NCBI RefSeq assembly: GCF_017592475.1
Contig: NZ_JAGFNP010000001.1
Span: 124,001-188,000 of the forward strand
Direction of reading: 5' to 3'
Length of the DNA: 64,000 nucleotides
Source: Glycomyces niveus
GTDB lineage: Bacteria; Actinomycetota; Actinomycetes; Mycobacteriales; Micromonosporaceae
This document shows, piece after piece, positions 56,628-64,000 of this stretch; within the stretch, counting starts at the first letter, position 1, and every line of letters begins with the position of its first letter. The notes below the pieces were generated by a model. The model ran no database searches. It was given only the letters and a program-made list of their open reading frames with translations, and was not told where the DNA came from. A program made the translations under genes and the position numbers.

Positions 56628-57587
56628 ATGCGTACGTTCTTCAAAAGCTCGAGGCGCAGGACCGCGGTTGCAGCAGCGGTAGCTGCTGTCGCCATGTCCC
56701 TGGCCGCCTGCTCCGGCGAAGCCAGCCAGGACCAGCAGGAGCAGGAGGAGCTCGAGGACTCGGTCGGCGACTACTCCCTCGCGCAGGCCGAGAACATTCC
56801 CGAAGGCCTGATCAAGGACATCCAGGACAAGGGCAGCATCACCGTCGGCGTCAAGTTCGACCAGCCGCTCATCGGCCAGAAGAACACCGCGACCGACAAG
56901 ATCGAGGGCTTCGACGCCGAGATGGCCCGCCTGCTCACGCAGTACATCTTCGGCTCGGTCGACGAAGAGGGCGACGACGCGAACCTCAAGTTCGTCGAGA
57001 CGACCTCCCAGAACCGCGAGACCTACATCAACGACGGCACCGTCGACGTGGTCATCGCGTCCTACTCGATGTACCCGGAGCGCCTGGAGAAGTTCGACTT
57101 CGCCGGCCCGTACTTCAACACCGGCCAGAACGTGATGGTCCAGGCCTCCAACACCGACATCAACTCGGTCGCCGACCTCGCCGGCAAGGACGTCTGCATC
57201 GCCGAGGGCTCGGGTTCGATCGCGAACCTCGAGGCCGAGAACCCGGAGGCCAAGATCACGCCGCTCGCCGACTACGCGGCCTGCGCGCAGGCGCTCGAGA
57301 ACGGCCAGACCGACGCGGTCAGCACCGACGAGACCATCCTCTACGGCTTCACCGTCGACAAGCCCGATGCCTACCGCGTCCTCGACTCCGCCAACATCTT
57401 CACCGAGGAGCCTTACGGCGTCGGCATGAAGCTCGGCGAGACCGACGCGCGCCTGTTCATCGACGACATGATCGCCGAGATCACCGCCAACGGCGACTGG
57501 GAGAAGGCCTTCAACCTGACCTTCGGCGCGGCCGGGATGCCGATGCCCGCCGAGCTGCCCGTCCCGGACCGCTACGAAGCCAAGTAA
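56628..57587 (+). CDS. gluB: Glutamate-type ABC transporter substrate-binding lipoprotein
   Basis: 319 residues. A basic signal peptide with lipobox LAAC (Cys28) marks a lipoprotein. The periplasmic-binding-type body has GSITVGVKFDQPLIG, IEGFDAEMARLL and the NRETYINDGTVDVVI segment of the family. It captures an acidic or polar amino acid, glutamate by gene order. GAGGAAAGGAA precedes the ATG. A hairpin after its stop may adjust its mRNA level relative to the permeases. Confidence 0.9.
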   Translation: MRTFFKSSRRRTAVAAAVAAVAMSLAACSGEASQDQQEQEELEDSVGDYSLAQAENIPEGLIKDIQDKGSITVGVKFDQPLIGQKNTATDKIEGFDAEMARLLTQYIFGSVDEEGDDANLKFVETTSQNRETYINDGTVDVVIASYSMYPERLEKFDFAGPYFNTGQNVMVQASNTDINSVADLAGKDVCIAEGSGSIANLEAENPEAKITPLADYAACAQALENGQTDAVSTDETILYGFTVDKPDAYRVLDSANIFTEEPYGVGMKLGETDARLFIDDMIAEITANGDWEKAFNLTFGAAGMPMPAELPVPDRYEAK

Positions 57588-57611
57588 CCGGTAACCCGAT
57601 ACCGTTCGGCT

Positions 57612-57644
57612 GGTCGGCGGCGGCTCAAGCAGCCGCCGCCGACC
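57612..57644 (+). other. Intra-operon hairpin between gluB and gluC
   Basis: Perfect 14-bp stem GGTCGGCGGCGGCT/AGCCGCCGCCGACC with loop CAAGC, between the binding-protein and permease genes. Such hairpins stabilise the upstream mRNA or partly end transcription. Confidence 0.65.
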
Positions 57645-57663
57645 GCCCTATGGAGGAGTCCGC

Positions 57664-58320
57664 TTGTTCGACAATTTCGACCTCATGGTCGCGGCCCTGG
57701 GGGCGGGCGCATGGACCACGGTGTGGGTCACGCTCGTCAGCTTCACCATCGCCCTCGTCATCGGCATGATCCTCGTGGTCATGCACGTCAGCCCCGCCTG
57801 GCCCGCCCGCTGGGCCGCGAACGCCTACACGCAGCTGTTCCGGAACGTGCCGCTCCTGGCCGTCCTGTTCATCATGTACTTCGGCCTGCCCAGCGTCGGG
57901 ATCGTGGCCGACAGCTGGGTCTGGGCCCTGGTCGGCCTCGGCATGTACACCGGCGCGTTCGTCGGCGAGACCCTGCGCTCGGGCATCAACTCGATCCCCC
58001 TCGGCCAGGCCGAGGCCGCGCGCTCGATCGGCCTCACGTTCAGCCAGTCGCTGAGCGGCGTCATCCTGCCGCAGGCCGTGCGGGCCGTCATCCCGCCCCT
58101 CGGGTCGCTCCTGATCGCCCTGGTCAAGAACAGCGCCCTCGTGCTCGCCATCGGCGTCACCGAACTCACCGCCCAGTCGCGCCGGCTCATCGAGGACAAC
58201 GAGAGCCGCTTCGACCTCTGGGGGGTCATCATCGGCGTGACCGTCAGCTACCTGCTGATCGCCTTCGCCCTCAGCTACCTCGTGCGGCTCGTCGAACGAC
58301 GCACCGCCTTCGTCCGATGA
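57664..58320 (+). CDS. gluC: Glutamate-type ABC transporter permease
   Basis: 218 residues, five membrane helices. The ABC permease EAA loop is GINSIPLGQAEAARSIGLTF. The start appears to be TTG at 57664, with GGAGG at 57652-57656 eight bases upstream. It pairs with the next gene to form the membrane channel. Confidence 0.9.
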   Translation: MFDNFDLMVAALGAGAWTTVWVTLVSFTIALVIGMILVVMHVSPAWPARWAANAYTQLFRNVPLLAVLFIMYFGLPSVGIVADSWVWALVGLGMYTGAFVGETLRSGINSIPLGQAEAARSIGLTFSQSLSGVILPQAVRAVIPPLGSLLIALVKNSALVLAIGVTELTAQSRRLIEDNESRFDLWGVIIGVTVSYLLIAFALSYLVRLVERRTAFVR

Positions 58321-58333
58321 GAGCGGGTGACAC

Positions 58334-59233
58334 ATGAGCCGACAGAACGAGAGCACAGTCCTGTTCGACGCGCTCGGCCCCAAGGGCAAGCGCAACTCGA
58401 ACATCGCCTCCGCCGTCTCCGCGGCGGTCATCCTCGGCATCCTGGCCTTCGCGGCCGTGCAACTCGCCGGCGAGGGCTTCTTCGAGGAGTCCCGGTGGGC
58501 CAACCCGCTGGACGTCCTGGTCGTCCAGACCACGTGGATCCCCGCGATCATCGACACCCTCACCGCCTTCGCCCTCGGCTCGATCGGCGCGCTCCTCCTG
58601 GGCACCGTGGTGGGCTTCGGGCGGATCTCGCGGTTCGCCGCCACCCGGTGGGCCTCGACGGTCTACGTGCAGTTCTTCCGGTCCCTGCCGCTGGTGCTGC
58701 TCATCTGGATCTCCTTCACCATCGACGGCTACTTCGGGTTCACGACCGAGGTGCTCGGCTGGGACGGCGACGCCCGCCGCCTCACCTTCCTCGTCGTGGG
58801 CCTGGCCGTCTACAACGGCGCGGTCCTCGCCGAGATCCTGCGCGCCGGCGTCAACGCCCTGCCCGCGGGCCAGGCCATGGCCGGCTACGCCATCGGCCTG
58901 CGCCACGGCCAGGTGCAGCGCCTCATCGTCCTCCCGCAGGTGTTGCGGAACATGCTCCCGGCGGTGCTCGCGCAGCTGGTCATCCTGCTCAAGGACACCT
59001 CCCTGGGCTACGTGATCACCTACCCTGAGCTGCTGCACTCGGCCAACATCATCGGCCGCGACTACGGGAACTCCTTCCTGCAGGCGCTCATCATCGCCGC
59101 GTTCATCTACTTCGTCCTCGCCTACGCGCTCTCCAAGCTCGTGGTCCTGGTCGAACGCCGGCTGCGGAAGAAGACCGCCGCGCCCGCCGAGAGCGTCCAG
59201 CAGATCGAGCAGGCCGCCGTCATGGCCGAATAG
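58334..59233 (+). CDS. gluD: Glutamate-type ABC transporter permease
   Basis: 299 residues. A polar N-terminus and a first helix near residue 30-45 are followed by a domain with the EAA loop GVNALPAGQAMAGYAIGLRH and later helices. It is longer than GluC at both ends, as in gluD of corynebacteria. ATG 58334 follows the gluC stop by 13 bases, with GAGCGGG as a weak ribosome site. Confidence 0.9.
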   Translation: MSRQNESTVLFDALGPKGKRNSNIASAVSAAVILGILAFAAVQLAGEGFFEESRWANPLDVLVVQTTWIPAIIDTLTAFALGSIGALLLGTVVGFGRISRFAATRWASTVYVQFFRSLPLVLLIWISFTIDGYFGFTTEVLGWDGDARRLTFLVVGLAVYNGAVLAEILRAGVNALPAGQAMAGYAIGLRHGQVQRLIVLPQVLRNMLPAVLAQLVILLKDTSLGYVITYPELLHSANIIGRDYGNSFLQALIIAAFIYFVLAYALSKLVVLVERRLRKKTAAPAESVQQIEQAAVMAE

Positions 59234-59255
59234 CACGTCACACATCACGCATTAC

Positions 59256-59290
59256 CGAGGGCCCCGCCGCGAACCGCGACGGGGCCCTCG
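59256..59290 (+). terminator. Terminator after gluD
   Basis: CGAGGGCCCCG..GCG-AAC-CGC..CGGGGCCCTCG hairpin 22 bases past the stop. It is flanked by the repeated word ACGCATTACCG (59247-59257 and 59324-59334). Confidence 0.8.
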
Positions 59291-59409
59291 CCGTTCCCCC
59301 GGGCCGCATCACGGTAGTACGTGACGCATTACCGCCCACCGCGAAACGACACGCCCGTCACCCGATCGATATGAGGCGCATACGCATTCGCGTCCTGCTA
59401 ACCTCCTCT

Positions 59410-59437
59410 TGAAACCAACAACCATTTTCAATTGGTG
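59410..59437. promoter_or_regulatory. AT-rich inverted repeats upstream of the CooC-like gene
   Basis: TTGAAA and TTTTCAA flank CCAACAACCA, and CCAA/TTGG arms overlap them. Read on the minus strand it contains TGAAAATGGTTGTTG, a partial likeness to actinobacterial Zur boxes. The regulator is unknown. Confidence 0.35.
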
Positions 59438-59449
59438 GGAGACCACGGC

Positions 59450-60418
59450 ATGAAACTCGCCTTCGTCGGCAAGGGCGGCTCCGGCAAGACCACGATGGCC
59501 TCGCTCTTCGCGCGTCGCGCAGCAGCGCTCGGACACCCGGTCATGGCCATCGACGCCGACATCAACCAGCACCTCGCCGCCGCACTCGGCCTCGACCCCG
59601 AAGCCGCCGCCATGGGCCCCGTCCTCGGCGAGCACCTGCCCGACATCAAGGACTACCTCCGCGGCGCCAACCCGCTCATCCCCACCACCGACCTCATGCT
59701 CAAGACCACGCCCCCCGGACCCGGCTCCCGCCTCCTCACCGTCCGCGAGGCCAACCCCGTCTTCGACATGCTCTTCACCCAGCACGAAGGCATCCGCTTC
59801 GCCGCCACCGGCGGCTTCGTCGACGACGACCTCGGCGTCGCCTGCTACCACTCCAAGGTCGGCGCCGTCGAACTCCTCCTCAACCACCTCGTCGACGGCA
59901 CCGACGAATTCGTCATCGTCGACATGGTCGCCGGCGCCGAAGCCTTCGCCTCCGGCATGTTCACCCGCTTCGACCACACCTTCCTCGTGTGCGAGCCCAC
60001 CCTCCGCAGCGTCGGCGTCTACAAGCAGTACGTCGGCTACGCCGAGGACTACGACGTCCGCATCTCCGTGATCGGCAACAAGATCGACGACGAAGACGAC
60101 GTCGCCTTCCTCCGCGAGCACGTCGGCGACGCCCTCATCGGCTGGTGCTCCCGCTCCCGCTACGTCAAAGCCGCCGAACGCGGCAGCGTCGGCCCCGTCG
60201 CCGACCTCGAGCCCCGCAACCTCGCCGTCCTCGACGCCGCCCGCGAACGCGCCGTCGCCGGCGGCAAGGACTGGGCCAAATTCACCCGCCAAGCCCACGA
60301 ATTCCACCGAAAGGCCGCTCTGGCCTGGGGGAACGACCGCGCGGGCGTGGACCTGGCCGACCAGATCGTGCCCGACTTCGTGCTCGGGGAGCACCTGCTC
60401 CGGGCCCAGACCGTCTGA
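59450..60418 (+). CDS. CooC/MinD-like nucleotide-binding ATPase
   Basis: 322 residues. The start LAFVGKGGSGKTTM is a deviant P-loop of the MinD/CooC type, with VIVDMVAGAEAF as the switch/Walker B region. CooC proteins load nickel into CO dehydrogenase, but no such enzyme is in the window, so the client is unknown. ATG 59450 is chosen because GGGAG is eight bases upstream; GTG 59432 is weaker. TTGAAA...TTTTCAA inverted repeats lie just upstream (59410-59432) and could be a metal-regulator site. Confidence 0.83.
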   Translation: MKLAFVGKGGSGKTTMASLFARRAAALGHPVMAIDADINQHLAAALGLDPEAAAMGPVLGEHLPDIKDYLRGANPLIPTTDLMLKTTPPGPGSRLLTVREANPVFDMLFTQHEGIRFAATGGFVDDDLGVACYHSKVGAVELLLNHLVDGTDEFVIVDMVAGAEAFASGMFTRFDHTFLVCEPTLRSVGVYKQYVGYAEDYDVRISVIGNKIDDEDDVAFLREHVGDALIGWCSRSRYVKAAERGSVGPVADLEPRNLAVLDAARERAVAGGKDWAKFTRQAHEFHRKAALAWGNDRAGVDLADQIVPDFVLGEHLLRAQTV

Positions 60419-60564
60419 CCCGCGGGGCCGCCCAAAGCCGTGCGGCCCCCCGGGCGCTCGGGGACCGGGCTGAACTTTTCAGGACTTCTCTGCGTCGATT
60501 ACCCGACAGCGGAGGGTCACCGGGACCGAGCACAATGAACCGATTCGAACCGAGAGGAGAACGC

Positions 60565-60975
60565 ATGTCCCTTGACGTCTCTGAAGACCTGCTCGCCAAG
60601 GCCGAGGCAGGGGAGGTCGGCGACGCCGATTTCGTCGACTGCGTGAAGCAGTCGCTGCCGTTCGCGTGGGAGCTCATCGCGAAGGTCGTGAACGACCTGA
60701 AGAACGGGGTCGTCTCGTCCAGCGGCTCGACCCAGTTCGCGGACAACACCACGCCGCCGCCGGACGAGCAGGCGCGCGGGCAGCTGCTGCGGGTGCTCGC
60801 CTCGGACTCGATGCGCGGCGCGCTGGAGCGCCACTACGGCGTGAAGCTCGCGTTCCAGAACTGCCACCGGATCGCGGCGTTCCCGCTCTCGGAGGTCGAC
60901 TCGGACACGTACCGCAAGTTCATCTCCCCGCGCGGGCAGCTGCTCAACCAGTCGCCGGAGCTGCGCGACTGCTGA
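60565..60975 (+). CDS. SCO5389-family conserved actinobacterial protein
   Basis: 136 residues, soluble. The beginning MSLDVSEDLLAKAEAGEV and the segments NTTPPPDEQARGQLLRVLAS and VKLAFQNCHRIAAFPLSEVD resemble the SCO5389-type family of unknown function conserved in actinobacteria. GAGAGGAGA precedes the ATG. It follows the CooC-like gene by about 146 bases. Confidence 0.75.
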   Translation: MSLDVSEDLLAKAEAGEVGDADFVDCVKQSLPFAWELIAKVVNDLKNGVVSSSGSTQFADNTTPPPDEQARGQLLRVLASDSMRGALERHYGVKLAFQNCHRIAAFPLSEVDSDTYRKFISPRGQLLNQSPELRDC

Positions 60976-61050
60976 GCCGCACGGCTCGAACCGTTGCTGC
61001 GCAAGTTGAACGGGCCGACGGGACTCACGTCCCGCCGGCCCGTTCGGCGT

Positions 61051-61761
61051 TCACGCCGGGCGGCGGGTGATGAGGAAGTCCCGCACGAGCTCCTCGCCCT
61101 GCTTCACCAAGGGCCGCAGGATCTTCAGGCGGGAGAGGGCGACGACGCGGGCGGCGAGGGGCGCGGTGCGCTGGGCGAGCTCGCGCGACTTCTCCTGGCC
61201 GGGGGAGTTGTCGTACACCCAGTAGAGGACCACGACCATCTGGTGGAGCCACAGCATCTCGGGGAGGATGTCCGCCATGTCCTTGGGCACCTTGGTCTTC
61301 GAGCCTTCGAGGACTTCGCGGTAGAGCGCGATGTCGCGGTCGCGGCTCTCGGTCGAGTCCTCGGAGAAGGGGCTGAGCGGACTGGCGGGGTCGGCGGCGT
61401 TCCTGAAGAACTGGCCCGCGAACGCGTGGTAGGGCCCGGCGATGTCGAGCCAGGCGAGCAGCGCCGCCTCGATCCGCTCCGCCAGGGTCTCCTTGCCGTC
61501 GAGCAGGCGCGGGGTCAGCTCGGCGTGGCGGGTGGTGGCCTGCTCGTAGAAGCCCTGGATGAGGTGTTCTTTGGACTTGAAGTAGTAGTACGCGTTGCCC
61601 ACGGACACACCGGCCTCGGCGGCGATCGCGCGCATCGTGGTCTTGTCGTAGCCGCGTTCGGCGAACATGTCGAGCGCGGTGTCGATGATGCGCTGCCGCG
61701 TCCGCTCGCCCTTCGATGAGGGGCGGGCGGACGCGTCGGAGGACTCGGATTCGGTGCTCAC
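61051..61761 (-). CDS. TetR-family transcriptional regulator
   Basis: 236 residues. A typical TetR N-terminus (TRQRIIDTALDMFAERGYDK, TMRAIAAEAGVSVGNAYYYF) starts near residue 20, followed by a variable ligand domain. GTG 61761 is chosen; TAGGAT (61774-61769) ends seven bases upstream, so it may also be transcribed without a leader. It lies 19 bases after the membrane gene whose promoter has two perfect palindromes and probably represses that gene and itself. Confidence 0.88.
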   Translation of the reverse strand: MSTESESSDASARPSSKGERTRQRIIDTALDMFAERGYDKTTMRAIAAEAGVSVGNAYYYFKSKEHLIQGFYEQATTRHAELTPRLLDGKETLAERIEAALLAWLDIAGPYHAFAGQFFRNAADPASPLSPFSEDSTESRDRDIALYREVLEGSKTKVPKDMADILPEMLWLHQMVVVLYWVYDNSPGQEKSRELAQRTAPLAARVVALSRLKILRPLVKQGEELVRDFLITRRPA

Positions 61762-61780
61762 GCAGGCGATCCTACTTGGG

Positions 61781-62194
61781 TCAGGCGCCGTACGGCTGCG
61801 GCCGCCGGGGCGGGGTCGGCGGCTCGAGCGTGGCGAGGGCGCGGGCGTCGACGTGGCCTCGCTTGCGGAAGCCGTTGAGCACGACCACGTTGAGCACGTG
61901 GAGGACGCCGAGGACGAGGAGCACGGCGCCGATCTTGACGGCGACGGTCTCGAAGACGCCGCGGGCGTCGTGGACGGGTTGGGCGGTGCGCAGCCACAGG
62001 GCCACGAATCCGAAGTTGAGGAGGTAGAAGCCGACTTGGAGGAGTTTGTTGACGGCCTGGGCCAGCTGCTCGTCGCCGGCGAAGACGTCCTTGATGAAGT
62101 GGAAGCCGTTCGCGCCGAGGGTGCGGGCGACCCAGACGGTGAGCGGGATGGCGACGAGGAGGTAGGCGATGTAGCCGACGACTGCCAGGTCCAT
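61781..62194 (-). CDS. Small four-helix membrane protein under TetR control
   Basis: 137 residues. About three or four hydrophobic helices (residues 3-23, 52-70, 88-108) with a basic/Pro-rich C-terminus. The family is not recognised. GGAG is seven bases before ATG 62194. The promoter and twin palindromes upstream, and the TetR gene downstream, suggest a ligand-induced membrane function such as efflux or envelope modification. Confidence 0.7.
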   Translation of the reverse strand: MDLAVVGYIAYLLVAIPLTVWVARTLGANGFHFIKDVFAGDEQLAQAVNKLLQVGFYLLNFGFVALWLRTAQPVHDARGVFETVAVKIGAVLLVLGVLHVLNVVVLNGFRKRGHVDARALATLEPPTPPRRPQPYGA

Positions 62195-62231
62195 GACAGT
62201 GCTCCGTTCTGTGCGGGGTGGTCAGGGCTTG

Positions 62232-62290
62232 AGTTGAACATGTTCAACTACGAAATCGACGCTACACCCGATTCTTGAACATGTTCAAGA
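62232..62290 (-). promoter_or_regulatory. Promoter with twin 18-bp palindromic operators
   Basis: AGTTGAACATGTTCAACT (62232-62249) and TCTTGAACATGTTCAAGA (62273-62290) are perfect palindromes sharing TTGAACATGTTCAA, centres 41 bp apart. A minus-strand promoter TTGAAC (62288-62283), N18, TAGCGT (62264-62259) lies between and within them: one operator covers the -35, the other the first transcribed bases. Confidence 0.8.
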
Positions 62291-62333
62291 CTGGAGGGGA
62301 AATATGGCGGACGACACGGCCGGGCCGCGCCTG

Positions 62334-62346
62334 TAGGCTTGCCGCG
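62334..62346 (+). promoter_or_regulatory. Leaderless -10 element of hisF
   Basis: TAGGCT (62334-62339) ends six bases before GTG 62346, with no ribosome site. Confidence 0.65.
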
Positions 62347-63110
62347 TGACTGTTGCGGTGCGTGTGATCCCCTGCCTGGACGTGGATGCCGGGCGGGTCG
62401 TCAAAGGCGTCAATTTCGAGAACCTGCGCGACGCGGGCGACCCCGTGGAACTCGCGGCCGCCTACGACGCCGCCGGCGCCGACGAGCTGACGTTCCTCGA
62501 CGTCAGCGCCTCCTCCAGCGACCGGGCGACCATGTACGACGTCGTCGCCCGCACCGCCGAGCAGGTCTTCATCCCCCTCACCGTCGGCGGCGGCGTCCGC
62601 GCCCCCGACGACGTCGACCGGCTCCTGCGCGCCGGCGCCGACAAAGTCGGCATCAACACCGCCGCCATCGCCAGGCCCGAAGTCATCTCCGAGATCGCCG
62701 AACGCTTCGGCAACCAGGTGCTCGTGCTCTCCGCCGACGTCGCCTCCGGCCGCGACACCGACTCCGGCTGGGAAGTCACCACGCACGGCGGCCAGAAGCG
62801 GTCCACCGGGCTCGACGCCGTCGAATGGTGCGCCCGCGCCGCCGAACTCGGCGCGGGGGAGATCCTGCTCAACTCCATCGACTCCGACGGCATGAAGCAG
62901 GGCTTCGACCTCAAGCTCATCGCCGCCGTGCGCGCGGCCGTCGACATCCCGCTCATCGCCTCCGGCGGCGCGGGCAAAGCCGCCGACTTCCCGCCCGCCG
63001 TCGACGCCGGCGCCGACGCGGTCCTCGCCGCATCCATCTTCCACTTCGGCGACGTCGCCATCGGCGAAGTCAAGCAGGAACTCAAGAACGCCGGCCACCC
63101 GGTCCGCTGA
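62346..63110 (+). CDS. hisF: Imidazole glycerol phosphate synthase, cyclase subunit
   Basis: 254 residues, TIM barrel. Catalytic aspartates are in [15 protein letters not shown] and [15 protein letters not shown]. It closes the imidazole ring with ammonia delivered from HisH. It is unlinked to the his operon at 4.5-9.1 kb and has its own leaderless-type promoter, so the HisH and HisF subunits are made from separate transcripts. Confidence 0.96.
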   Translation: MTVAVRVIPCLDVDAGRVVKGVNFENLRDAGDPVELAAAYDAAGADELTFLDVSASSSDRATMYDVVARTAEQVFIPLTVGGGVRAPDDVDRLLRAGADKVGINTAAIARPEVISEIAERFGNQVLVLSADVASGRDTDSGWEVTTHGGQKRSTGLDAVEWCARAAELGAGEILLNSIDSDGMKQGFDLKLIAAVRAAVDIPLIASGGAGKAADFPPAVDAGADAVLAASIFHFGDVAIGEVKQELKNAGHPVR

Positions 63111-63286
63111 CGCCGCAGGCGCCGAAGCCGCCGGCCATTGCGACCGAATAGACCAGCACGGCGAACCTGACCTCAGCGAGCCAGCGAACCGGAACTGCCC
63201 TGCCCTCGGACGGTGCCGCAGCCACGCCGACGACGAACGACGGATCACCGCGACGACAGTCGGCCTCGACACGCCGACGGATTCAC

Positions 63287-63400
63287 AAACGTGAACGGAG
63301 GTTCGTCGTAAATCGGACACCTCTGCACATGGACGCCTCGCAAGCCTCGCCGAGACCGGGCCCCGGTCTCAACCCTGTCCCACAGGTATGACACGTTGCC
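63287..63400. repeat. Dispersed intergenic repeat, locus D
   Basis: Left part AAACGTGAACGGAGG and AATCGGACA as at 18276-18307; central GAGACCGGG-C-CCCGGTCTC palindrome (63352-63370); right part AACCCTG then GGTATGACA. The piece 63331-63358 is the reverse complement of the insert in 48250-48275. The rest of 63111-63563 (453 bases) shows no gene. Confidence 0.7.
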
Positions 63401-63563
63401 GGACCGTGCCGTCTGATCCAAGGCGCCAACCTGCCGGAACGGACAAAGCGCGAATCCGGTTGGCGACCGCCGCGCGCGCGAGGCATGATTGCTAGCGGTT
63501 GCTTGCCGACCGGCTAGCCAGCGCGCGACACCTGGCGCCCGAACCCACCCGACCGGAGACCCA

Positions 63564-64000
63564 ATGACGCTGCCCACCGGCGACGCCGCAACGTCCCTCG
63601 ACGATCAGCCCGCTGACGACCGCATCCTCCGCCAAGGACTGCGGAACATCGGCGACATGATCCGACTCCAGCCCAAACCGTTCGCAGTCGGCGCCGCCGG
63701 AGCCATGGCCAACACCGCCATGACCCTCTTCCTCTCCTTCGTCGTCGGCTGGGTCGTCTCCGGCATCGCCGTACCCGCCTACGAGAACGGCGAAGTCGCC
63801 TTCGGCACCGTCATGATCGGCGTCGCCGCCCTCCTCGGCACCTCCATCATCCGCTTCTCCACCATGTGCGCCCGCCGCATCGGCGCCGGCGTCATGATGT
63901 TCGGTGTCCAAGCCCACTGGCGCCGCCAGATCACCCGCCGCTACCTCGCCCTCCCCGTCTCCTGGCACCAGAAGCACCCCACCGGCACCCTCCTCTCCAA
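63564..64000 (+). CDS. ABC exporter, N-terminal part (runs off the window)
   Basis: 145 residues to the edge. A polar start of about 35 residues leads to a membrane helix (about 40-62), then others, and the type I ABC exporter motif RRYLALPVSWHQKHPTGTLL at the edge. This motif starts the coupling region of the fused permease-ATPase exporters, so the ATPase should lie beyond 64000. ATG 63564 has GGAGA 9 bases upstream. Confidence 0.8.
   Translation, partial: MTLPTGDAATSLDDQPADDRILRQGLRNIGDMIRLQPKPFAVGAAGAMANTAMTLFLSFVVGWVVSGIAVPAYENGEVAFGTVMIGVAALLGTSIIRFSTMCARRIGAGVMMFGVQAHWRRQITRRYLALPVSWHQKHPTGTLLS

Overview
The window is high-GC chromosomal DNA of an actinomycete. The evidence is actinobacterial gene order (dksA-like/lspA/RluA-type, hisDCB...HA, an SCO5389-type gene, a CooC-like ATPase), an XRE/DUF397 regulator pair, NAD-dependent 180-kDa-type glutamate dehydrogenase, many GTG/TTG starts and probable leaderless genes. 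The family cannot be fixed from the sequence; a Glycomyces/Stackebrandtia-like or Streptomyces-like organism would fit. No rRNA, tRNA, CRISPR array, intact insertion sequence or prophage was seen.

Layout. 0.1-4.4 kb: DksA/TraR zinc-finger protein, lspA, pseudouridine synthase, a MinD-like ATPase and a DUF2567 membrane protein. 4.5-9.5 kb: translationally coupled histidine operon hisD-hisC-hisB-(52-aa membrane ORF)-hisH-priA, then a RidA-family gene; hisF lies alone at 62.3 kb. 9.8-11.5 kb: a coenzyme B12 mutase large subunit with isobutyryl-CoA mutase active-site residues (icmA). 11.5-19.3 kb: a stress island with a SigB/SigF-type sigma factor, hemerythrin, CBS protein, transketolase, DUF4383, Rho-N-like, holin-X and DUF3618 proteins and a GSP39-like dehydrogenase; several carry GNNT-N15/16-GGGTA promoters. 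19.6-23.5 kb: araB-araD-araA. 23.7-26.3 kb: divergent ROK regulator and MFS exporter. 26.3-30.9 kb: a yybP-ykoY manganese riboswitch with a TMEM165/GDT1-type transporter, rnhA, a YbbN-like co-chaperone, an arginase-fold protein and rtcB.

30.9-43.0 kb is the accessory-looking part. It holds a decayed locus (fragments of TetR, an MFS transporter and an apolipoprotein N-acyltransferase-like protein), a 1497-residue membrane NACHT ATPase with HEAT-like repeats, an XRE/DUF397 pair and two small unknown genes. Next to these lies a five-gene operon of DUF4178, DUF2617, DUF4247, DUF350 and a membrane spermidine-synthase-like enzyme. 43.2-64.0 kb returns to housekeeping and transport: glutamate dehydrogenase, a second ROK regulator, two ABC systems, a DUF1023-like hydrolase, lipB, gluABCD-type amino-acid uptake, the CooC-like ATPase, SCO5389-type protein, a TetR/membrane-protein operon with twin palindromic operators, hisF and the start of an ABC exporter.

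Across the window, many genes have a TANNNT -10 element ending six or seven bases before the start codon, which points to leaderless transcription. A family of modular repeats of about 85-115 bp occupies four intergenic gaps. Glutamate uptake (gluABCD) and oxidation (GDH) genes are both present, as is a complete L-arabinose route to xylulose 5-phosphate, near a transketolase.
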